Positions 47,932-56,331 of a stretch of 64,000 nucleotides of DNA are shown piece by piece. Each line of letters begins with the position of its first letter. Positions within the stretch are counted from its first letter, which is position 1. The position numbers and the translations under genes were made by a program. Under the pieces are notes generated by a model. That model saw only the letters and a list, made by a program, of their open reading frames with translations. It was not told where the DNA came from and did not search any database. Source of the DNA: Alteromonas sp. BL110 (GTDB lineage: Bacteria > Pseudomonadota > Gammaproteobacteria > Enterobacterales > Alteromonadaceae); the NCBI RefSeq assembly GCF_003443615.1, contig NZ_CP031967.1:2976001-3040000 (forward strand), read 5' to 3'.

Positions 47932-47965
47932 AAAAAAGCCGCAATCAGCAACGTGATGCGGCTTT
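47932..47965 (-). terminator. Terminator of the short minus-strand unit at 48 kb
   Basis: Read on the minus strand: AAAGCCGC plus TGAT/ATCA inner pairs, GCGGCTTT, then TTTTTT. It lies 50 bases after the stop codon of the 18-codon ORF. Confidence 0.85.
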
Positions 47966-48014
47966 CCGAGCTGGGCTGACTAGGCAGCCTTACAGAGCAA
48001 TTGCGTAAAAGGGG

Positions 48015-48071
48015 TTAGCTAGAACGACCCTCACTCATAGCTGCCTGTTCAAATACCTTAACTCTAGACAT
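48015..48071 (-). CDS. Candidate 18-residue peptide ORF with a perfect Shine-Dalgarno
   Basis: Predicted peptide MSRVKVFEQAAMSEGRSS. The region before the ATG reads TAAGGAGGTGATCAT, complementary to essentially the whole 16S rRNA 3' tail, with GGAGG 7 bases from the ATG. The ORF is followed by a good terminator at 47932-47965, so the whole unit is a compact transcript of roughly 150-200 bases. No family is recognised. It lacks the Glu-x3-Tyr of PqqA, although a PQQ-type dehydrogenase gene is the divergent neighbour. It could be a small protein, a leader peptide, or the translated part of a regulatory RNA. Confidence 0.6.
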   Translation of the reverse strand: MSRVKVFEQAAMSEGRSS

Positions 48072-48086
48072 ATGATCACCTCCTTA

Positions 48087-48339
48087 TCTTCGTTGCTAAA
48101 ACTACATCGAAAGTAACATAGGCGGGGCTTAAGTAAAGCTCGGCTTCATTAAAGAAAGTTTATGGAAACCTCATAACTTAGAAATGTGAAAAACAAAACG
48201 TAAGCAATAATATAAACCTCTTTAATTAAACCTACGTAACTAATGCTAACTGAAATTATTTGCGCCGCCCGTTGACGTGTAATTAACGCCTCAACGTGTA
48301 ACCAGCAATACGCAAACCGTTAAAAAGGTTAGAACGCAG
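48087..48339. other. Divergent promoter region, peptide ORF and sugar dehydrogenase
   Basis: About 250 AT-rich bases with no further gene. It should hold promoters for both directions. A 6-bp inverted repeat CGTTGA...TCAACG spans about 48271-48297 upstream of the dehydrogenase gene and could be an operator. Confidence 0.35.
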
Positions 48340-49524
48340 ATGCAAACAACAAATATGCACAAAAGCCGCATGAGCCGAAAAGCCGCATTATTGGTTATGC
48401 TTATTGCTACCTCATTTTGTAGCTTTGCCCAGACAAACTCATCTAAACAGATTGAAATGAAAGGCAGTAATGGCGCCACTGTTAACGGTAGTGTACAAGC
48501 TACTTTTGACAGCCCGTGGGCGATGACTTTCTTGCCAGACGGGCACAGTTTGGTAACCGAAAAAGCAGGCACGCTTTGGTTGCTTGATAAAAATCAGCAA
48601 AAGCGTTTTGCGGTAAGCAATGTACCAAGTGTTACAGCGCGCGGGCAGGGCGGTTTAGGTGATGTCATTATTCACCCAGATTTTGCGTCTAATAACACTA
48701 TTTACATTTCCTATATTGAAAGAGATGAAAAAGACGATGCGTTTAGCGGTGCGGTAATAGAGCGAGCTACGCTGAGCGTTACTGATAGTGGCGCGAAGCT
48801 ATCTGATAGAACGCTTATTTGGCGTCAGTCGCCCAAGATGACGGGTAACGGCCATTATTCACATCGTATGGTTTTTTCGCCTGATGGCTATTTGTTTATT
48901 ACCTCTGGCGAGCGCCAAAAATTTACGCCAGCTCAAAACATGGCAATGAATTTGGGCAAAATTTTACGCTTGAACGAAGACGGAAGTGTGCCAGAAGACA
49001 ACCCTTTTTACGGGCAGGGTAGTGTAACCGAGCAAATTTGGACGTTAGGGCACCGCAACCCGCTTGGCATCGACTTTGATGAACACGGCAATTTATGGGT
49101 TCACGAAATGGGGCCGCGCCATGGCGACGAACTTAACCTTATTGAGAAAGGTCGCAACTACGGTTATCCCACCGTGTCGCAGGGCGACCATTATTCAGGC
49201 GTAAAAATTCCTAATCATGAAGATATACCTATTTTTAAATCGCCCGAACTAGCCTGGGTACCTGCTATTAGCCCTGCGGGTTTTATCATTTATAAAGGCG
49301 ACAAGTTCAGTGATTGGAAAGGTAATGGCTTCATTGGTGGCTTGTCTTCAAAAGCTTTGGTTCGTGTTTCCTTTAATAAAGACGACGAAGGCAAATGGAA
49401 AGTTGAAGAAGCAGAGCGTTACGAGTGGGGCAAGCGAGTGCGTGAAGTTGAACAAGACAGCATGGGCAATATCTATGTGCTTGAAGATAAGGAAGGCGGG
49501 CGCTTAATTAAATTAAGCCGTTAA
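48340..49524 (+). CDS. PQQ-dependent sugar dehydrogenase family protein (YliI/Asd-like)
   Basis: Soluble beta-propeller protein of the glucose/sorbosone dehydrogenase family (E. coli YliI), expected to oxidise aldose sugars in the periplasm with PQQ. Signal peptide ends about residue 31 (SFA-Q). Family segments are DSPWAMTFLPDGHSLVTEKAGTL, GNGHYSHRMVFSPDGYLFITSGER (catalytic His region, about residue 185), and TLGHRNPLGIDFD followed by WVHEMGPRHGDELNLI (about 240-260). Length of 394 residues is normal. Several N-terminal Met codons (48340, 48355, 48370) are possible starts; all leave the signal peptide intact. No PQQ biosynthesis genes are in the window. Confidence 0.88.
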   Translation: MQTTNMHKSRMSRKAALLVMLIATSFCSFAQTNSSKQIEMKGSNGATVNGSVQATFDSPWAMTFLPDGHSLVTEKAGTLWLLDKNQQKRFAVSNVPSVTARGQGGLGDVIIHPDFASNNTIYISYIERDEKDDAFSGAVIERATLSVTDSGAKLSDRTLIWRQSPKMTGNGHYSHRMVFSPDGYLFITSGERQKFTPAQNMAMNLGKILRLNEDGSVPEDNPFYGQGSVTEQIWTLGHRNPLGIDFDEHGNLWVHEMGPRHGDELNLIEKGRNYGYPTVSQGDHYSGVKIPNHEDIPIFKSPELAWVPAISPAGFIIYKGDKFSDWKGNGFIGGLSSKALVRVSFNKDDEGKWKVEEAERYEWGKRVREVEQDSMGNIYVLEDKEGGRLIKLSR

Positions 49525-49614
49525 AACGCAAGCGCATTATTAATAGGCTTGTCTATGCGATAATTTTTGATTCAAGCTTAAGTATGGAACACGGATACAA
49601 AATTTAGGACCTCT

Positions 49615-52269
49615 ATGATTCAATCTCCTCAAAACTTTAACTTTGAACGTTGTGAAGACGAACCCATACATATTCCCGAAAGTGTACAAAGTTATGGTTT
49701 TCTTATTGCGTTTAGCTACGACGATCTAAATATCTCAATTGTCAGTGAAAACTGCGAAACGATATTTGCTGAGGGGATCATTGGGAAAAACTTTTTAGAT
49801 ATTCTTTCCTCTGATACTAACGAGCGCGCGTTTCTTGAAGAAACCTTCGATAGAGTGTCGAAGAGCAAAATACGGCTGCCCATTAAACTGATTTTAAATT
49901 CGTCGCTTTTAGTAGAAGGTGAGGCCCGAGATTATTTAGCGGTTGTTTATGATTCAGGTCATCATTATGTCGTGGAGCTAGAGCCTGCTACAGAATTTAG
50001 AGACACTTATAGTGCAGAACAATTCATAAAGCTTTATTCAATGTCTATCGCTCCGCGATTTAAAGAAATGACATCGCTACGCGAGATGGCACAAGAGATG
50101 GTGTCGACCATTAAATATCTCACTAACATGGATAGAGTGGTGCTTTACAAGTTCAACGATGACTACTCAGGTAAGGTTATCGCGGAAGCTAAAGCTGAGG
50201 ATATGGAATCTTACCAAGACTTGTACTTTCCCGCTTCAGACATACCAAAACAAGCCAGGGAGCTGTACAAAACAAACTGGGTACGGCTAGTACCTGATAC
50301 AGAGCTTCCCCCTGCAAAGTTAATTCCATCTGCCAAGGAGTCGGGAAGAGAGCGGTTAGACCTCACTCGCTCGCTATTGCGCACGTTCTCGCCCATTCAT
50401 CTTCAGTACATTAGAAACCAAGGGCTACGCGCATCGTTTTCTATTTCCTTGGTGACAGATGGAGAGTTATACGGGCTCATTTCCTGTCATCATCGCGAAA
50501 CCTGTTATATACCCCAAAATGTAAGGCTGCAGTGCGAGAATTTAAGTCAACTGTTCAGTTGGCACCTGTTGGCAAAAGAAGAAGAAATTGCCAAACACAA
50601 AAAGTATGTTACCGACGAGGCTGTGGATGCCATGCTTGACAAGATAGGGCCGGCAAACCCTATCAGTCGTGTAGTGAAAAGCGGAGAAAGAGCTTTTTTA
50701 GATGCGCTTAATAGCTCTGGGTTTGTTTACCACTCACAGTATGAAACCATTACCTTAGGCGCTACCTTACCGATAGAACTCATTAAAGATATTTTTTCTA
50801 AAGCGAGTGGCGAAGGCGATTTTCCTTACACTAATGATGCTTTATATGAAGATTACCCCGAAGCGCGTGAGTATGGTATTGCCGGTATTATGATCATTCC
50901 GCTATTTGAGAAAAAGCAGTACTTCACCGCTTGGTTTAGAAAAGAAACCCACCGAGTGCAAAAGTGGATTGGCGCAGAAAATGAAAAATCAGAAGATGCG
51001 CCAAAATCTGAGCGCCTTAAACCTCGTTCGGCGTTTACTATCCATACTCGAACCATTAAAGGGCGTTCAACAGCGTTTGATAAAGCCGATGTCGATACAG
51101 CCAATCGATTAAACCGAATGTTCTTGGTATACGCCCTTGATGTGCAAGAGCGTATGCACATAAGTATTCAAGAGCTTGAAAAGCAGGATAATTACAGAAA
51201 TGAATTTCTTGCTACATTGGCTCATGAGTTGCGAAACCCCTTAGGTCCAATCATGTCTGGTGCAAGTATTCTAGAGTCGGTTGATGATGATAAAACGCGT
51301 AAAAGAGTAACGGCTATTATCAATCGTCAAGCCGAATACATGTCCAAACTTATTAATGATTTAATGGACGTATCTCGTATAACCCGCGGCAAGGTAAAGC
51401 TTGAATTCGAGAGACTAAGCATTCAGGACGTGCTTTCTGATTCTCTTGAAATTGTTGAACAGCAAGTAAAAGCGAAAAAGCACGATATTACGGTAAATTG
51501 TCTAGAAGAAGATGTAACCGTTTATGGAGATAAAGCACGCTTAAGCCAGATTTTTTCAAACATTATTCATAACGCGACCAAGTATACAAAAGAATCTGGG
51601 AAAATCGTTGTAGATATCAGAAAAGAAGGTGTGATGATTGTTGTCTCTGTTAAAGACAACGGAATGGGCATTCCTGAAGATAGGCTAAAAGATGTGTTCA
51701 ATATGTTCACTCAAATTGAAGCTCATTCTACACATACCAAGGGCGGGCTTGGTATAGGTTTAACCTTAGTGAGTAAGCTTGTGGAATTACATCACGGTGA
51801 AGTGTCTGTGATGAGTGAAGGCGTCGATCAGGGCAGTACCTTTGAAGTGAGGCTACCTATTTCCAAAACTGCTTACGACCAAACAGAAAATACAGAAGTC
51901 GAGCCGGTGGTTCAGAGCAAAAGTAAAGTCATGTTCGTAGATGACAATGCCGACCTTATCGACGCTTATTGCTTACTAGCTGAGTCGATGGGTATTACTG
52001 CTTTGGGAATTACTTCGCCAAAAGACGCGGTTGACGCATTTAGCGCGTTTAAGCCTGACTATGCATTTCTTGATATCGGCATGCCGGATATAGACGGATA
52101 TGAATTAGTTAAAATGCTTAAGGCTTTGCCCGAAGCAGAAAACGTTAAGTTTTACTCTCAAAGCGGGTGGGGATCAGACAAATACGTAGAGGATTCTAAA
52201 TCTGCTGGGTTCGACGAACATTTTGTAAAGCCCCTGTCTAAAGAGACAATTAAGTCAGTGCTAAACTAA
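49615..52269 (+). CDS. Bacteriophytochrome hybrid histidine kinase (PAS-GAF-PHY-HisKA-HATPase-REC)
   Basis: Red/far-red light sensor kinase of 884 residues. The N-terminal PAS holds the biliverdin-attachment Cys13 in RCEDEPIHIPESVQSYG. The GAF domain has PASDIPKQARELY (about residue 203) and the conserved His in SPIHLQYIRNQG (about 260). The PHY tongue has WFRKETHRVQKWIG and PRSAF in place of the usual PRxSF. HisKA is LAHELRNPLGP (about 535), then HATPase. A C-terminal receiver has Asp in AFLDIGMPDIDGYE (about 818). No heme oxygenase gene for making biliverdin is adjacent, so the chromophore must come from elsewhere. The next gene is a DUF3010 gene. Confidence 0.92.
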   Translation: MIQSPQNFNFERCEDEPIHIPESVQSYGFLIAFSYDDLNISIVSENCETIFAEGIIGKNFLDILSSDTNERAFLEETFDRVSKSKIRLPIKLILNSSLLVEGEARDYLAVVYDSGHHYVVELEPATEFRDTYSAEQFIKLYSMSIAPRFKEMTSLREMAQEMVSTIKYLTNMDRVVLYKFNDDYSGKVIAEAKAEDMESYQDLYFPASDIPKQARELYKTNWVRLVPDTELPPAKLIPSAKESGRERLDLTRSLLRTFSPIHLQYIRNQGLRASFSISLVTDGELYGLISCHHRETCYIPQNVRLQCENLSQLFSWHLLAKEEEIAKHKKYVTDEAVDAMLDKIGPANPISRVVKSGERAFLDALNSSGFVYHSQYETITLGATLPIELIKDIFSKASGEGDFPYTNDALYEDYPEAREYGIAGIMIIPLFEKKQYFTAWFRKETHRVQKWIGAENEKSEDAPKSERLKPRSAFTIHTRTIKGRSTAFDKADVDTANRLNRMFLVYALDVQERMHISIQELEKQDNYRNEFLATLAHELRNPLGPIMSGASILESVDDDKTRKRVTAIINRQAEYMSKLINDLMDVSRITRGKVKLEFERLSIQDVLSDSLEIVEQQVKAKKHDITVNCLEEDVTVYGDKARLSQIFSNIIHNATKYTKESGKIVVDIRKEGVMIVVSVKDNGMGIPEDRLKDVFNMFTQIEAHSTHTKGGLGIGLTLVSKLVELHHGEVSVMSEGVDQGSTFEVRLPISKTAYDQTENTEVEPVVQSKSKVMFVDDNADLIDAYCLLAESMGITALGITSPKDAVDAFSAFKPDYAFLDIGMPDIDGYELVKMLKALPEAENVKFYSQSGWGSDKYVEDSKSAGFDEHFVKPLSKETIKSVLN

Positions 52270-52372
52270 TGTTGCTGCGCGTATTAGCGTGGTAAGTAAA
52301 GAAAAGTACTCGCAAGTGAATAACAGCCGAGAAACGGGTTATAATAACAGGCAAACGTAATTAGGAAAAAAT

Positions 52373-52825
52373 ATGAAAGTCTGTGGTATAGATTTAAAAG
52401 GTAATGAAGCAATTATTAGTTTGGTGTCGCTAGCTGACGGTTTGTTTCATTTGCCCGACTGCCGTACGCGCCGCTTAACCCTTGCCGATACCAGTGCCAA
52501 GGGGCTAAAAAGCTTTCAAAGCACTTTCGCTAAGCTTGTCGAAGATTATAAAATTGATGCTGTGATCATTCGCCAGCGTCAAAGCAAAGGTAAATTTGCG
52601 GGAAGCGCAATTGGCTTCAAACTAGAGGCAGCTATCGAACTAATTGATGGGTTAGAGGTTGTTGTATTTAGCCCTACAGATATCAAAGAGTCGCTTCGCA
52701 GAAACCCGCTAGCAGTTCCGTTCTCTGAAACTGGTTTAAAGCAGTTCCAAGAAACAGCGTTTACTACAGCATATGCATGGCTTATGAAAAATGAGTATGC
52801 GTCGCAAGAGTCTAGTGAAGGCTAG
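52373..52825 (+). CDS. DUF3010 family protein
   Basis: A 150-residue cytoplasmic protein matching the DUF3010 family, which is common in Alteromonadales and Vibrionales and has no known function. The fold begins MKVCGIDLKGNEAIISLV, reminiscent of an RNase H-like start (a D near the end of strand one), and continues with IDAVIIRQRQSKGKFAGSAIGFKLEAAIEL. Catalytic activity is not established. It stands alone, convergent with the large hybrid kinase gene. Confidence 0.82.
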   Translation: MKVCGIDLKGNEAIISLVSLADGLFHLPDCRTRRLTLADTSAKGLKSFQSTFAKLVEDYKIDAVIIRQRQSKGKFAGSAIGFKLEAAIELIDGLEVVVFSPTDIKESLRRNPLAVPFSETGLKQFQETAFTTAYAWLMKNEYASQESSEG

Positions 52826-52856
52826 TATTAGCGCTCCTGTGCTTGTTTTTACAAAT

Positions 52857-52882
52857 GAAGCCTAGACCTTTTCCTAGGCTTC
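52857..52882. terminator. Hairpin between convergent genes
   Basis: GAAGCCTAG / CTAGGCTTC with an 8-base loop. It sits between the DUF3010 gene and the end of the TPR kinase gene. T-runs are short on both sides. Confidence 0.6.
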
Positions 52883-52883
52883 G

Positions 52884-55800
52884 CTATTCACCCATCATCC
52901 CCTTAACTTTTTGATTTAATTCCAACAAAGCTTCGCGAAGGGCTTCTAGCTTCTCATTAAAGTTGTCGGTTGTTTTGTGCTCGCTGCGCTTTATGGTTAG
53001 CTCTACTGTGCTTGCTAATTCAGCAAGTGGAAAGGCGCCAATATAACGAAGCGCTGTTGTGAAGATGTGCGCTATTCTTGCGATGGAAGGGTAGTCATGG
53101 GTATCAACAGCTTGTTTGAGCGCACTGAGCTCACCTTCTAAAGCCACGAAATCGTTAAGCAGGTCGTTATAAAGCGTTTCATCACCAAGCAAGGTTTCTA
53201 CGGCTTTTGATTTGTCTATTAACGTAAGTGAATCAGTCGCTACAAGCTTGTCGTTATTTACCGCTGAGGTGGCCGAAGACTGCCTTTTATCCAATACCTC
53301 AACAAGTACGTCAAAAAAGCGATTAGGGTCGACAGGTTTATTAATATGACCATCCATGCCAGCCGCTAGGCTTTTATCAATGTCTTGCTGCATGGCGTGA
53401 GCGGTTGTAGCGATAATAGGTAAGGTTAACTTTAGCTCTTCTCTAATGTGTTTGGCTGCCGTTAATCCATCCATTACCGGCATTTGGATATCCATCAATA
53501 CCACGTCGAATGAGCTATCTTTACGTAGTATGCTTATTGCTTCTAAACCATTATTGGCAACTTCAATCGAGGCTCTAGTTTCAGCTAAAAGACCAATAGT
53601 TACTTTTTGGTTTAGTGCATTGTCTTCTGCGAAAAGAATACGTGTGCCTTTCAAGTTAGGCACTGTTGGCTTGTCTTTAGGCAAGGCTTTAGTTTTTACG
53701 TTAAGACATAGCTCTTGCAGCTTATCTACCAGCTCACTTGTGCTAAATGGTTTCTTAATAAAGTTACGTATGCCAAGTTGGTTCGCTTGTTCTCGCATAC
53801 GTGGCGATTCAAACGCATAAAGCATGATCACTTTTGGCTGCTTAACTGAAAATTCTTGACTCATTATCGCCGCTACTTCAAGGCCATCTATATCAGGCAT
53901 ATTCCAATCTAAAATAAGTACGTCGTAGGGTGATGATGTGCCTAAAGCTGCACGCATTTTAACAATCGCATCTTTTCCGCCAGAGGCGATATCAGCGTGA
54001 ATGTTGGCCATTGAAAGGGCTTCAGAAATTGCGTCTCGCGAAGCTTCAATATCGTCGGCTATAAGCACTTTTAATGCTGAAAGCTGCTTAGATGGAGAAA
54101 TAATTTGTTGAGACGCGTCTTGCTGTACCTTTACGGTAAAGTGGAAAATAGAGCCTTTTCCTAACTGGCTCTCTACCCAAATTTCGCCGCCCATTAAAGC
54201 AGTGAGCTGTTTACAAATTGCTAGTCCTAAACCTGTGCCACCGTAGCGTCTCGAAATGGATTCGTCACCTTGATTAAACGGTTGGAACAGCTGGGCTTGA
54301 TGAGCGCTACTCAAGCCAACGCCTGAATCTTTCACTTCAAACTCAAGCTGAATATCGTCTGCAGCTTGTGCGCACCTAACGCTAACAGAGATAAGCCCAT
54401 CTTCAGTGAATTTAAGCGCATTACTTAATAGGTTGTTGAGCACCTGTTGTATGCGCAATGGGTCGCCAATTAAGTTTAGCGGCACGTCTCGAGAAATATG
54501 TTGTATAAGTTCTATATGCTTTTCTTGTGCGCGGGTTAGATGCAGTCTAATAGTTTGGTTTACCAATGCATCCAAATTGAATTGCGTCGACTCGATATCC
54601 AGCTTGCCAGCCTCAATTTTAGAAAAGTCGAGAATGTCGTTGATTATACTTAGCAGCGTTTGCGATGCGCCCTCAATTTGAATTAGGTTTGTTTGCTGCT
54701 CTTTGTCTTCTGCGGCGCGCTGAGAAAGCTTGGTAAGGCCAATAATTGCGTTTAGCGGTGTGCGAATTTCATGGCTCATACGGGCCAGAAAATCTGACTT
54801 AGCCTTGGTCGCTTTACGTAAGTCCTGCGTCAGAGTATTGAGGGCTATTCGCTGAAGTCGGGTTCTAAGCCATAGCCCAACTACCAATCCTAAAGAAAGG
54901 ATTACAAAGCCAATAAAATAAAGTTGCTGAGTGTTTTTTTTCTGTTGGATCAGGTTTCGTTGTTCTTTTAACTGATTGTCTTTTTCCAGAAGCTTTATTG
55001 TTTCTTCTTTTTCAGACACGGCCAATCGCACGCGGTGCAGCGCCATCAGTCTCGACTGCTGCTCATTAAAGCTTTTCTTAAATGCTTGTTTATGTTGCTT
55101 TGAATAGTTAAGTGCGGCTTCCAGGTTTCCGTTTTTCTCGTGAAGCGAGATAAGCTGGTTTAAAAGGTCGGTGACCAATACTTTGTCATTTTTAATGACA
55201 TCTTTCTCGAGCCCAGCTTCAAGTTCGCTAATAGCAAGTTCAATTTCACCCTGTTGCTTGTAGATGTCTACAAGATGAAGAAGGTGAGAGCCTTCGTTAT
55301 AGCGAAACCCAACCTGGCGGTCGGCCTCTGCTGCTTGATTCAGTTTTTTTAATGCTTCGCTCAAATTCCCTTGTGCAATGTGAAGCTCTACCATTGCGCT
55401 GTGTACAATGCCTATAAAAGGATAGTTAGCTTCGCGAAGCAAGTTTTCAGCTAATAATAGGCTTACTTTCGCATTTTGATATTCGCCTAGCGCACGTTGT
55501 GCATACCCTTGGAAAAAATAGGCGGTTCCTTCACCCTCTTTATTATTAAAACGTTGCGCGGCAGCCAAATACTGATGCGCAAATGTCAGCATTATCTCAT
55601 AATTTTTTAGCGACATGTAAACGTTGCCCATGGCGCTATACACCAAAAGAACACGGTCACTTTCAACTTCATTGTAAAAATCTAGCGCTTGGTGCATGGC
55701 TTCTAGTGCACTAGCGTGCTCGCCTGACAAATCTAGAATTAAACCCTCTAGGCGATACGACTCTGCAAGGGCCAACGTATTCTCTGATGAATTTGCATAC

Positions 55801-56096
55801 TTCCGGGCTTCTAGTAATGCCTCATATGCCGACGCATAGTCTTGTTTTAAAACATAAAAATACGACTTAATGTTTAAAAAGCGTGCATGGTCGAAATCAT
55901 TGGGTTGAGCTGCAAAAAAAGTATGCAATTCCCTAAACGTATTTTGAACGTTTGGGTCGTTTTCTTGAATGCGTGCTTTTAGCTCATCAAGCTGGTGTAT
56001 GGCAGAGGAAGCCTTGTCTTGCGGCACAGCGAAAGCGCGCGCAGACAGTGTCATTAATGCAATGACACTGACAATATACAAAACATAGAGCTTCAT
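52884..56096 (-). CDS. TPR-containing hybrid histidine kinase (HisKA-HATPase-REC-REC-Hpt)
   Basis: Large sensor kinase of 1070 residues and last gene of the borosin operon. Signal peptide at residues 1-23 (ending AFA). Tetratricopeptide array at about 30-370, predicted to be periplasmic. Membrane helix at about 391-412 (FIGFVILSLGLVVGLWL). HisKA with MSHEIRTPLNAIIGL (about 440). HATPase with NLLSNALKFT and GTGLGLAICKQL. REC1 Asp in LILDWNMPDIDG (about 729), REC2 Asp in VLMDIQMPVMDG (about 867). C-terminal Hpt with the phospho-acceptor His in ARIAHIFTTALRYIGA (about 1008). It starts 17 bases after the precursor stop. Similar TPR kinases exist outside such operons, so a functional link is inferred from position only. 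Confidence 0.9.
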   Translation of the reverse strand: MKLYVLYIVSVIALMTLSARAFAVPQDKASSAIHQLDELKARIQENDPNVQNTFRELHTFFAAQPNDFDHARFLNIKSYFYVLKQDYASAYEALLEARKYANSSENTLALAESYRLEGLILDLSGEHASALEAMHQALDFYNEVESDRVLLVYSAMGNVYMSLKNYEIMLTFAHQYLAAAQRFNNKEGEGTAYFFQGYAQRALGEYQNAKVSLLLAENLLREANYPFIGIVHSAMVELHIAQGNLSEALKKLNQAAEADRQVGFRYNEGSHLLHLVDIYKQQGEIELAISELEAGLEKDVIKNDKVLVTDLLNQLISLHEKNGNLEAALNYSKQHKQAFKKSFNEQQSRLMALHRVRLAVSEKEETIKLLEKDNQLKEQRNLIQQKKNTQQLYFIGFVILSLGLVVGLWLRTRLQRIALNTLTQDLRKATKAKSDFLARMSHEIRTPLNAIIGLTKLSQRAAEDKEQQTNLIQIEGASQTLLSIINDILDFSKIEAGKLDIESTQFNLDALVNQTIRLHLTRAQEKHIELIQHISRDVPLNLIGDPLRIQQVLNNLLSNALKFTEDGLISVSVRCAQAADDIQLEFEVKDSGVGLSSAHQAQLFQPFNQGDESISRRYGGTGLGLAICKQLTALMGGEIWVESQLGKGSIFHFTVKVQQDASQQIISPSKQLSALKVLIADDIEASRDAISEALSMANIHADIASGGKDAIVKMRAALGTSSPYDVLILDWNMPDIDGLEVAAIMSQEFSVKQPKVIMLYAFESPRMREQANQLGIRNFIKKPFSTSELVDKLQELCLNVKTKALPKDKPTVPNLKGTRILFAEDNALNQKVTIGLLAETRASIEVANNGLEAISILRKDSSFDVVLMDIQMPVMDGLTAAKHIREELKLTLPIIATTAHAMQQDIDKSLAAGMDGHINKPVDPNRFFDVLVEVLDKRQSSATSAVNNDKLVATDSLTLIDKSKAVETLLGDETLYNDLLNDFVALEGELSALKQAVDTHDYPSIARIAHIFTTALRYIGAFPLAELASTVELTIKRSEHKTTDNFNEKLEALREALLELNQKVKGMMGE

Positions 56097-56113
56097 TATT
56101 CGTTTATTAGTAG

Positions 56114-56317
56114 TTAGTAGCTAATAACGCGAATCGTTTTACTGGTATCATCAAAGCGCTTAGATAGCTCATCCCAATTTTGATCAGCAATAATTTTTAC
56201 ATCTTCGGCAGATAAACCGTATTTTTTCGCCGTTGCCACAGGATCGCTTTTGTAAGCCTCCATAAGCTTGCTGTTAGTGTCTAGTTCAACCATGAAATCT
56301 TGAATAGATTTTGCCAT
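56114..56317 (-). CDS. Split borosin precursor peptide (SonA-type)
   Basis: A 67-residue peptide with the LigA-like helical domain typical of borosin-binding domains: FMVELDTNSKLMEAYKSDP then GLSAEDVKIIADQNWDEL (residues 8-51). A short C-terminal tail, DTSKTIRVISY, would be the core. From memory, the Shewanella SonA precursor has the same size and layout and ends in a hydrophobic LVIS-containing core whose backbone amides are N-methylated; RVIS at residues 63-66 here is the matching segment. AAGGA lies 9 bases before the ATG. It follows the methyltransferase gene by 14 bases. Without the neighbour it would be an orphan small protein; with it the call is strong. Confidence 0.88.
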   Translation of the reverse strand: MAKSIQDFMVELDTNSKLMEAYKSDPVATAKKYGLSAEDVKIIADQNWDELSKRFDDTSKTIRVISY

Positions 56318-56331
56318 TTTTATTATCCTTT

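Noticed and set aside
48015..48071. The 18-codon ORF as a PqqA precursor for PQQ
   Set aside because: It lacks the conserved Glu-x3-Tyr, and no pqqBCDE genes are present. Being next to a PQQ-type dehydrogenase gene is not enough.
48072..48086. Stretch resembling the 3' end of 16S rRNA (GATCACCTCCTTA)
   Set aside because: It is not an rRNA fragment. It is the complement of an extended Shine-Dalgarno for the 18-codon ORF, and no other 16S sequence is nearby.
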